A DNA stretch of 64,000 bases from Steromphala cineraria. Taxonomy: Eukaryota > Mollusca > Gastropoda > Trochida > Trochidae. The translations under genes were made by a program, and so were the position numbers. Positions 54,401 through 64,000 of the stretch are shown piece after piece. Location of the stretch: contig OU744737.1 of assembly GCA_916613615.1 (NCBI GenBank), positions 6,034,001 through 6,098,000 on the forward strand, written 5' to 3'. The notes beneath the pieces are model-generated. The model was given only the letters and a program-made list of their open reading frames with translations, was not told the origin of the DNA and searched no databases. Every line of letters starts with the position of its first letter. Position 1 is the first letter of the stretch.

Positions 54401-56280
54401 CCAAATATTTGTCTGAGAATTAACCACGTAAAGCGTAGGTGTTGACATCCAATTAGTTCCAATTACAATGCAATTAAGACATTCATCTATCTTGGTCTGT
54501 AGGGTCACAGTTTAAATGTTAATTCATATTCTTAGCCACCACTGGTACTCAACGCTCTTGATTAATTCAGAGTCATTGACGTCAAATTGGTGTCCAATTA
54601 ACAAAACTTGGAACTTTACTTACAGTGATAAAAATAGCCAGAGTTTGACATGTAAATTCAACTCGGTGTTAATTAAACGCCTTGATCACAGCTGGTCGTA
54701 TCGTTCTGCTTCAGTAGGGCAAATACACACTGTGTAGTACAAACCCGTAAATTCACCCTCTTTGAAAACATAACGTACGTTAAAATTTAAGATGAAGAAC
54801 ATTTTTACATTTTGTATATCTTTGGTTCATTTCTATGATTATAATAGATATATAAGCACATCATTAAGAAACTAGGTTAATCTTTTTGGCCAATGTAGAT
54901 GAACGTAAAAATTTATAAAACAGTTTATAAAAAATTAAACAAAAATCAATATTTCTGCAAAACATCCTCTTGAGAGTTCATAGTGTATAGCTTCATAGTT
55001 CATAGCTCATTCTTTCTGAGTCCATGTTTGGGTATGTAAAGGACATTCATCCATCAAACATCTCCCGAGGAGGCGTAGGAGGTCAATATTGATTTAACAA
55101 TCTCATGGGAACCTTGGTCTCAATTCAAGACAAAAGTGTGAACCGGCATGAGAAGAACGGTCAATGACTTCACATAGGCATAATATCGGAGGTAGGAGCA
55201 TATTTTCTTTGACTGACACATCGTAATTTCTTTTGCTTAACGTTTGCTTTATTTTTTCTGTGGGTGACTATAAATGGAATTCGAAGGTCTCTTTGTCTGT
55301 AGGGTTGCAACGTTGTTCGTTGTCTTTTTTAATGTTTCAGTGTCGTGTCGAGGGATTATATTTTTGTTGCACTTTCCACGTTTAATGTGGACTTTTCTGC
55401 GAAGTAGGGCTGTTTTGTTTGGTAGGCCTGCGTTAGTAGATTACGGTCTAATCACTATGAACTCAAGATGGACAAATCAGTGACAACTTTATCAAACAAT
55501 TAATATAATAAAACGGAAAAGTTTTCTCTGTTTAATTTTTTTACTAACACTTTGTACAAGATAAACTCAACGGCAAAATAAAGTTATCAATTTTGAACTG
55601 ATATCATGAACAATATAGTTTATATTATAGTGAAGTAAGCATTGCCTTAAAATCATATGTTCCCGTAATTTGTACATTTTGACTTGTTTGACAACAATGT
55701 TGACGTACTATGTGACAAAATGCAAAAAGGTGATTGTTGCAAAGTCACGTGACACTAATGTGAAACAAAAGCTAATAAAGGATTACTCTGATCACGACAG
55801 CAGCAAAAACCTTCAGACCATCGAACGTCACACCACAATACCATGAGAGAGCTTTGGATATTGACAAATACTGTCCGCGGATTACAAACTTTTGAAGAAT
55901 CCCCATAGTTCTAGCGTCTTTATTGACAATTTGTTTTCACTGTACAGACAAGATGTGAACATACTGGTTAAACCCAAAACAGCAAAAACAGTTGCCTTCT
56001 TACCGTATGAAGACTTATATCTGCTTGCATTTGACCATCGTCAACGTTTGCTTTATTTGACGTCATGAACGTCATATGCTGTAGGTGCGTATTGAACGCA
56101 CAGAAAGACCAAGGACAAGTGAAATCAGAGCTTTTCGATTCTGCAATGGTCCTACATTAACCTCCAAACTTTGAATAATTACAAATGCTTAATGTTAAGT
56201 GAAGACTTAAATGTTTAAGATATTCAGCGATCGTAAAGGTCGTAAAGGTCATACAGTTAAACCAGAAAGAAAGTACCCCC
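51491..56280. other. Long AT-rich stretch without a supported gene
   Basis: Contains repeated TGTCTACGAG words at 52703-52790, a 63-bp imperfect tandem duplication at 53190-53320 (TGATCAGTTTGTGATTTAAA in both units), and a 73-codon plus frame at 54224-54445 that begins MADVYFTVSDIKFEIHLAVL and has protein-like composition but no recognised domain. The block before it (53985-54220) is repeat-like. No gene is supported. Confidence 0.5.
53190..53320. repeat. 63-bp imperfect tandem duplication
   Basis: Two units sharing CTTTCTTATTT and TGATCAGTTTGTGATTTAAA. Confidence 0.85.
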
Positions 56281-56445
56281 TTTCTAGAAATTTCTAGAAA
56301 TTTTCTAGAACGTATCTAGAAATTTTCTAGAACGTATCTAGAAATTTTCTAGTGCGTATCTAGAAATTTTCTAGAACGTATCTAGAAAATTTCTAGTGCG
56401 TATCTAGAAATTTCTAGAAATTTCTAGAAATTTCTAGAAATTTCG
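56281..56445. promoter_or_regulatory. TTCTAGAA array matching heat-shock elements
   Basis: A near-10-bp array of TTCTAGAA. From 56407 to 56444 there are eight alternating GAA/TTC triplets at exact 5-bp spacing, the layout of a heat-shock element bound by HSF trimers. The left part has units spaced irregularly by GTGCGTATC or ACGTATC linkers. No heat-shock gene is visible nearby, so it may simply be a palindromic microsatellite. Confidence 0.6.
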
Positions 56446-56645
56446 AGTTTTTATTTTTTGTAAGATAATTAAGATCTTTTTACATATTTTAAAACTGCTT
56501 ATTCAATATGATATAATGTGAAATTATGAAGTTTGTGGGTTTATTAGAAACGAAAATATTCCATGTTAAAGTTTTCCTCCTCTACCACCTGCCCTCATTA
56601 TAACGCCCCTGCTATGCAACTGTCACGCATGGTTAACGCGCTACT

Positions 56646-56688
56646 TAACTGGGAGCTGACAGGCTTTGGGAGCTGACAGGCTTTGTCG
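56646..56688. repeat. Short tandem duplication
   Basis: Two adjacent copies of GGGAGCTGACAGGCTTT. Confidence 0.9.
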
Positions 56689-59600
56689 CTGATTAAATCA
56701 CCATTCATTGTTTACAATGGTATCTGTTGCACAAGAAATTGTTGTAATGTGTCACTGAAGATACCTGCAAAAAAACCAGTTTATAATCATAACATTAAAC
56801 GATCGGAACGTTGTATTTAATCTGCAGGCAGAAAAAAAAGTTTATTTCATGCTTACAGAAATGTACAGCGTCGTATGAAAAGACTATTATAATGGAAAAA
56901 ATGTTCATACAGAAATAATACAGTAGATAATTTGAACATTGCATAACATAATTTCTTGACGACCTTGACGATATTCAAAAGTCAAACTTAGAATATAACC
57001 TTGACAACAACAATAGGCTGTCGCAAAGTTTTATATCGAGTAAAATAAAGTTTATAAGAAAGCTTACTGTACCTTCAATTATGTAATGTTATTTCTTAAA
57101 ACTTTTCATTCAGTTCATCTAGACTTTATTTCCCGTTTTGCTCTAAACAAGACTATAACAATTTTACTTCCTCTTTGTAACACAGCCCGTCTTTCCATTC
57201 ATATGATTGATAACGGGTTTACTGTTAAAGGGGCAGTAGCACAGTTTAGGGAGAATATAAAGTGTTATCAGGAAAATTAAAATAAATTATTCCCATCGAA
57301 AAACAATGTCTTTAAACTAAACGAAGCAGTAATAAATAAAATATATAATGTAAAGTTCAGTGATGCGATTCTCTTTTCTTAATAAAACGAATTAAAGGTT
57401 TTCACACAAAAATGGGTGCCAATGGACTTCATGTGAATATTCATAATTTGTTAAAAGTGATTAAGTGATAAACGTGATAGGTGATTTTTTCAAACCACGT
57501 GCTATGCCCCCTTTTAGAATAATAAGCATTTGATTGCATAGATGAAAAGCTTAAATGAGTGTTAAATGGCAAATTGGAAGAAACAGATGCAAGTTGTTTT
57601 GATTATGATTATAAAATAAAATTTATGATATTGTACTGCTCGACAAAGTCATTTGATTAACAACAGTGAGATGCAGCATGGTAAAGACAATGAAGGCAAT
57701 AAAGAAATGAAATAACTTTAATACGCAAATTAACAAAATTACCGATATATAAAGGCATTCAAGAAAACGTTGAATATGCGGTCTTCTTCAATTAAAAGTT
57801 AAACACTAACAGGTAAACTATGTGATGACAGTGTTTGAATTTTCTATTAGCAAGGCAAAGTGAACCGAACTTACACTGAACAGACAATAACAAAATAGGT
57901 TGTTCAAATATCAAATATACTTATGATTTTATTGTCTATGACGTTTTTAAAGGTATATATTTCGCTGACACTTCTTGTATATCGATTCTGTGTTTGGAGA
58001 AAAAAAACTACAAGTCGACATAAAGGTTTGCTTAGTGAAGGTATCTTTGTAAAGGTATTTGTTTTTCTCCAATTCATATGAAATTAAAATAACAAACATG
58101 CTTGAGATAACTTATTTAGAAAGAGATGCAACTATAGCATTAATCATTAGAGCGATTCGTAGGTCTTTATAAAACATTCAATGAAGAAAAAGGGACAGTC
58201 CCATCAGGGTATTCCTTGTTCGAAACGAATTTCAAGTCAAGGTGAAATTTCTGTTTGTACATATATCTCATTAGTTCATGATTAGTACACAACCTAGTTG
58301 AGACAGGATGCTGAGCGTAATATATTGCTTGATGTAGTAAAATTGGTACAAAATCATAAACAATGATCGGCACTACTAGTGTGAAAAGTCTTGCTACAGC
58401 AATATTACACGATCATAAGGCATGTTTAATAGTCTTGACATTTTTAAAATGTAAAGGTGCGGATATGCTATCAAAAATTAGTTGTATCAATATTTTGGTT
58501 AAAAAATCAAGCGGGTTTCTGTTTTGTAATCTTCAAAATGTTCATAGGACAGTCCCGTAATGTCGAAAATATCTCTCAGACTTACATGTACGTACCATGC
58601 ATTGATACATCTATTTATCCGATGCATAAAGTCTGTGTTGATTTAATGATGTTTTCTCTCACATAGCAGTGGAATTAATGGAGTCATACTATATTAAACG
58701 GTCAGTGACAAGACGAGCAATAACGTAGATTTTCATCTCTAATATGTAGCTGCCTTCATGCATTTAGTGTAACGTACAGTGGTTTTGATCATTAAGAGAA
58801 TGTGTGTTGGTAAAACACACATTTGGGAAATACACAAACTTTTGCATATGCGGTAATATACATATAAACGGTAATACATGTATAAACAAGGTCATGCGAC
58901 TTGTGATTGGCAAGTTGTTAACACAGTGAGCGCATACACAAAGTTCATTTTTCACATCAAAGTGAATGATGAAAGAAACACCGATGCCGAGTTGCATAAT
59001 ACGGTCAATTATTGCATTTTTGTAAGAAGCCTGTCTAAGAGACGATAACATGTTGACCCGCCATTTTGAGTTGTTTTGATTGCGTTAACTATCATAAACG
59101 GACTGTATATAACGTATATGTTTTAACAAAATATATAAAACTGTCTTAGTCTGATTATCAATTCATACAATTAAACATTATAGTAGAAATATATCATGAT
59201 TAACACCCGGCATCATCTGATAGTGAAGCGATGATATTTTGATTCTCGAAATTAATTTAAATTCAAACCTCTATTTGCAAATCAAATATACACTCACTAA
59301 AATTACAAATTCACTTATTCAAAAATGCTACAGTCGAAACATGTATTCAAACCTGTGACATGCAGATTCCAGTGCGTTACCATGGAGACCAGTTGAAAAT
59401 ACAGGATGTTTTTCATAACCTTTGAGGTTCACTTGTTTTACTGAGTAGAAACGTTATCGGGAATTTTTCTTTGTATATTAATCGTATGAATAAATCATTG
59501 TTACCATATGTTTCTATGCACATAAAATTAAGGTTTCTTTATAACTTTTGGTCATATTAACAATAGCAATACATTCTATTGTGGTAGCTGGTACGGTTTC

Positions 59601-60784
59601 GCTTATAACTTTCAGCTTATTTCTCCATTTTGAGTCAACGTGTCACCTTTCAATATATTTAGGAAAGAAATGCATAATCCGCATTATCATAACTGAAGTC
59701 ATGTATAATCTGGGTTAATATGGCGTTGAGTTACTGTGCAAGATATTACGTATCTCTCCAATTTGATAACCAATTATCTGGCAAGAAGAACTTGTTATAC
59801 ACGTTGGTTTTGTTGCGTCAGAAAGACAAGAATAAATTATGTAAGGAAATTCCATACTTTACAAAACAAGCTCGTGAATATATCGGCTATACATGTACAT
59901 AAAATATACATTACTCTCCAATATGAATCAAAATTCCACTTTTTTTAATATTGTAAGGGAAACTAACTTACAAAACGAAATAAGTATTATTATTAAATTC
60001 TTTAAAATACGTTATTAAAGGAAATAAAGAATATACTACCGTTTCTGTTCATCGATTTAGTTTTGTTATTGGGTATAGACATAACGAAACTAAGAACAAA
60101 ACGTTTATCACCATAAAGATTAAAGTTGTCATATCATTCACAGCCCTTCTTTGTGTTTTCTTTCTTCTTCTCCTTCTTCTTTGGTAACGATCTCAATGTT
60201 GACAAATTAATTAGACATCTATTAATAATATTGTGTGTGTCGGAGCGGATTAAACTTGAGTGAAATTATCCTGCCACAGAACTAACTTACGACAAACACA
60301 TATCACTTTAATATCTTGATAGCTATTAAATAAGTTATTGAATTGAATTGTCGTATTGTTTTCTAAACATGATAACATAAAAAGCGTTACCAGATAATGG
60401 CAGGTGCAATTAACTCAGTGAACCGTATCTCCTGAACACGCCAGCGGTCGCTCAAGTGTAATACACAAGTACTGTAGGTCAGTGTGTCAAAACATTAAGT
60501 TTCTTTAAACAGTTTATGTTACAATACACATTCGGATTCTAGAGAGGGACGATTGATGAGATGATTAGATGTTTGCGCAAAACTACATTATGTAATTCAG
60601 TTTATGGCAGTGGGACATGCTTATTACCGCGCATTGGTAGTGCAATGTAAAGTTATGCTGTCCATCTTATTGGAAGTTATGAAGATATTCATATTCTTCT
60701 TCTGTTATGTTCGAGTAATTATTAATATACACACGCATATTGTCCGAGGATTCCGCGTGCCGGTCTGTTCTTCATTGCCTGAAA
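56689..60784. other. AT-rich stretch without a supported gene
   Basis: Frames up to 95 codons on both strands, all of AT-biased accidental composition. No repeat family or RNA gene recognised apart from a short sequence at 59576-59602 (CTATTGTGGTAGCTGGTACG) resembling 5868-5890. Confidence 0.55.
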
Positions 60785-60855
60785 GTGACATGGGTTCGAA
60801 CGTGTGAGAAGTTGGATTCTGGCCCAGTCAGCTAACCCTTAGACCACGGAAACCA
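60785..60855 (-). pseudogene. tRNA-like relic
   Basis: On the minus strand GGTTTCCGTGGTCTAAGGGT is a tRNA-like 5' end with A box (TGGTCTAAGGG), and GTTCGAACC is a perfect B box. The stems around the T loop and acceptor do not pair. Likely a SINE head or tRNA pseudogene, different in sequence from the one at 5631-5701. Confidence 0.55.
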
Positions 60856-61719
60856 TTTTCAAACAATGGATTTCATACTTACTTCATATATTGATACTTC
60901 TAAAATAATTTATCATTGGCACCGAGTGTATATCAAGCTCTAGTTAATGCTTCTGCACTAGTTTGCTGCTCTTTATTTTGCATTAAATATTTGTATGTAC
61001 AGTCAAGTATATATCGTATATTTGTAATGTAACATAGCTATACGTTTTCATTGCGACTAATAGTTTATACTCAGACTTAAGATACGATCTTTGGACAAAC
61101 GTTAGTTCTTTTGAGCCATCCTTCCTGAACTTAACCCCACTGCAACAAATCTGTTTTTTAATGAATACTAATTGTGTAATAAAATCCCTAGGCTCCCTTG
61201 TTCACAGAATGTACAGACGCCGTAAACTCTTTCTTAACTGTTAGCTATGTTTTATATGTTTGACATTGTTTATATGTGCGAAAGATGTGTGTAAGTATGT
61301 GTACACTTATTTACCATATTTCAGTATGTATATGTGTGGGTGTATGTGGGTGGGTGATTGGGTGTGTGGTGTGGGTGTGATTGGGGAGTGGAGTTGAGGA
61401 GGGCGTGTTTGGTGAAGACAGACAGACCGACGGACAGACAGATAATTTTATTTACATCTCATTCGTAAAACAGTATACAGGGTGCCTAAAAATAAATACA
61501 TTAAAAATACACGACCAATCGCTTAGCGATTTATGAGAGATGGTTACAATACATAAAAGTACATGTTCTAAACTATAAAAACATGCATGTAAGAGATATA
61601 AGTGGTGTAAAAAGTTATTTGTACAGGGAATAACGCCGGTGTTCTAAAATATTACTACAGGTTTTGGCAAGACTAAAGATGAAATCATCACAATTAAAAA
61701 TACGGGCAAGATGTTGTAA
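60856..61719. other. Non-coding, TG-rich patch
   Basis: GTGTGGGTGTATGTGGGTGG-type low complexity at 61335-61440, otherwise AT-rich. Confidence 0.5.
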
Positions 61720-62275
61720 AACTGATACAAAAGGAAAATCTGGCCATTTTAAAAGACAACGGTGTATAAGATCAGTCCGTAAATGATGTAGCGATCTCAA
61801 TTCACATTTAACAGATAGAGGGTTGTCAAAAAGCCGTGCCTGTTCCTGTGGAAACATTCGGGAGGATGCTTTTCATTATTTTTTAAATGCCCATTATATG
61901 ATAGATTCCGATCAAATCAAATTCTTTGTTAAAAACGGTATAACATTAAAATATGTCCTAAGCGGCGACAAATCCTTGTCACAGAGTGCTAATGAATCCC
62001 TGTTAATATCTGTATATCATTTCTCTCCTTAAATCTGTACCGAATGCAAATGTAGACAAGGTTGAATATTAATTTGAGTTTTCTATGAATAATTGCAAAG
62101 TTTGTATTTCCACCAATGCATTTGATATCTGAATCGTTTTATGTTTTTCAGGAGAAGCATTTATATAGGCATTTGTTGCCTGTTTGCTTATCCTTTTTCC
62201 CTATTGTATATATATTCTGAATGTTGTGTATTTTGTATATGTTATATGGAAATAAAATACTGTTTAAATCAAATG
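61720..62275 (+). pseudogene. LINE 3' end: ORF2 C-terminal zinc region and tail
   Basis: In the plus strand a short segment with DLNSHLTDRG leads, after a frame change, into SKSRACSCGNIREDAFHYF (about 61826-61882) and ends at a stop at 62030-62032. The CxCG...ED..H pattern followed by a FGD-like/'LSGDKSLS' segment and a final helix is the C-terminal region of many mollusc non-LTR retrotransposons. An AT-rich 3' UTR follows, ending GGAAATAAAATACTGTTTAA near 62265, a usual LINE end. The reverse transcriptase part is absent (5' truncation). Subfamily not resolved. Confidence 0.7.
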
Positions 62276-64000
62276 AGAATAAAAGGGACAGGAGAGTAAA
62301 ACATGCGCATCGTCTTCAACACAATCCGGGCAGTTAAAACTATCTATCTATCATCTACAGGAATGCGCTCATATCTTCCAGTCTCTATTCTTAAAGGGGC
62401 GACACCACATCTGAACTTTGCTAGGGCACTTCGTTGTTTTCTTGACAAATTGACATTCCAATATTTCTCACATTCATAATTCTGTTTAAAAGTTGAAGTT
62501 ATTGAATATGACTCTTCCACTGTTTTACAAGGAGTTGCTTCTTAGTTCTCAAGTCCGAACTAAACAGATGATTCAAGTTTATTTGAATGTAGGTATCTAT
62601 GGGTATGTTATCATGAATGCTATACGCCAGTCTGCGTGTATGTCGATATGCATAGATATATTAAAATTCTTTCGACCTGCCTGGTTAAGGGACATTCATT
62701 GTTTGTTTGCAGCCAGAACATGTATGTATGAGTGTTAAATTGAATGTTTGTGAGTCTGCACGGAGTATTTGTGTCCTTGTAGATGCCTATATGCAGAATG
62801 CACACGTGTATGTATATTTGTATGTATGCAAATGTAGATAAAACTATGCTTAAGTGTAATTTTCTGTATGGATAGATGTATGTATGTTTGTATCATGTGA
62901 ATGTTTGTAACCGAATATGTATAAATGTTTGTATATACGTATGTATGTGTTGGTTTATGAAAGGTAACAATGATGTTATCATTTTAAAATTAAATGTGGC
63001 CGGAAGCTCTTTTAATTGATTATCTAATTTGATTTTTCTTCTTGTATGTATAGCTTGTGACGCTGTAATAAAATATTTGTTCTTCTATTCAACTACAATA
63101 AGTCAATATGTTTAAGCTGTAAAGTTACAGGACTTGCTCACCAGAAATATCGACCACGCCCATCACGTGTGAACAGATTTCTGTTGACAAGTTAGTGATT
63201 GTGTATTCATATGTCAATATACTATAGATGACGAAATCAACTTAAATTACCAACAACAATGGTGCAAATTGCAAGATATTCGCTGTTTGCTATCCTTATT
63301 TACACTTTTCTTTTTCCCGACAGATCTCCATGAAACAATAAAACAATCAGAACTTTATGGTAGACTAGACAGCTTCCTTTCATCCCCTCTCGGGAGATGA
63401 GGGGTACTGTGAGCTAATTAGCGTCGCTAGAGCGGGCAGTTACGCTGACAAGGGGCCCAGGCATTAAGCCGTGAAGCATGTCTAGGGGTTAATGAGTGCC
63501 TTAGTCACACCAAGGTTGTTTTAAAAACGTCCTACTCCGTTCTAAAATGTTCACAAAACGGCCTCCTTCGGGATAGAAACTTTTGTTTACATTTTACTAC
63601 GACGCCAGAATGTTTATCCACAGTTTTTAGTACGTCAACCTCTCTAGTCCTGTGACAGTTTGTAGTACGTTTATAGATCGGGTAAAATTACCTGTTTACC
63701 TCGTTTCCAGTCAGTTTAATAGAGTCCTCGGACAGTTAATATAAGTTATCAAAAAGACCTATCTCGGCCTTAATAGACACAATCCTGTTCTAGCTCGTTT
63801 TTAGAGAGTGCTTCACGTTTTACTACGTTTTCATACTGTCAGTAGGGCGTGCTGTTTGTACGGCTACGGCCATCACGTCCGGGCCCGTTTTCGGTAAAGA
63901 CCAAGCAAGTTCTCGACCGTTTCAAACCTGTTCAAAGTAAAACATTTATAATAACAGGTTTATGTCAATTCGTTGTCCAAAAAGTGTTTTCTTTTATTGT
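62276..64000. other. No supported gene; TGTA-rich then GC-richer sequence
   Basis: 62700-62960 is TGTATG-rich low complexity. 63380-64000 has higher GC with several CpG (CGTCGCTAGAGCGGGC, CACGTCCGGGCCCG) and few long A/T runs, unlike the DNA to its left. It may be regulatory or a non-coding exon of a gene beyond the window. A short hairpin CCCCTCTCGGGAGATGAGGGG lies at 63384-63404. Confidence 0.4.

Noticed and set aside
54224..54445. Small gene starting MADVYFTV
   Set aside because: Composition is protein-like but there is no domain, no partner exon and no second copy in the window, so I did not list it as a gene.

Overview
The window looks like repeat-dense, gene-poor nuclear DNA from an invertebrate animal, most likely a bivalve mollusc. 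The reasons are low overall GC, GT-AG introns, no operons or bacterial signals, many decayed transposons, and several families of mobile elements built like the bivalve 'pearl'/BIV160-type elements (microsatellite, tandem core repeats, terminal hairpin). No complete host gene is supported. Almost every long open frame is either mobile-element or virus-derived, or an accidental frame inside a tandem array.

Layout. A block of about 7.3 kb at the left edge (1-7305) recurs almost unchanged at 22502-29795. It holds a 146-bp-core element, a 22-bp array, a 1.7-kb G-rich minisatellite, a tRNA-like relic, a 295-bp MITE and a poly-C tract. Between the copies (7306-22501) lie a ~149-bp degenerate repeat family with a second mobile element nested in it (8144-9592), a decayed spliced Crypton-type tyrosine recombinase (10861-12791) split by a MITE, more short copies of the 146-bp family, and an array carrying 15 perfect 5' splice-donor-like motifs (20985-22200).

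From 29.8 to 40 kb are a LINE reverse-transcriptase relic, an ACGT-palindrome array, a third element family (33682-35545) with the second family inserted in it, a Helentron relic (helicase C-terminus plus endonuclease) interrupted by a long-TIR element with a 9-bp target duplication, and a Ty3/Gypsy pol relic. From 40.8 to 47.8 kb are a Penelope-like GIY-YIG frame, a two-zinc-finger frame, a possible Penelope-like N-terminal region, and a parvovirus-like non-structural gene (HUH and SF3 helicase parts) broken by a reverse-oriented 146-bp-family element. From 48 to 64 kb the DNA is mainly AT-rich, with a palindrome array, a CCCT/AGGG array whose orientation flips around a TTAA-flanked MITE, perfect palindromes, an array matching heat-shock elements, a LINE 3' end and a tRNA-like relic.

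The main theme is that three element families (A, B, C) share one plan: 5' hairpin or sub-terminal inverted repeat, microsatellite, core repeats of about 145-165 bp, matching 3' sub-terminal repeat, and a 6-7 bp terminal hairpin. That is the plan of non-autonomous Helentron derivatives (HINEs). A relic of the kind of autonomous element that could mobilise them (helicase plus AP-like endonuclease) lies in the same window. Core periods in five families cluster at 144-152 bp, close to nucleosome core length.
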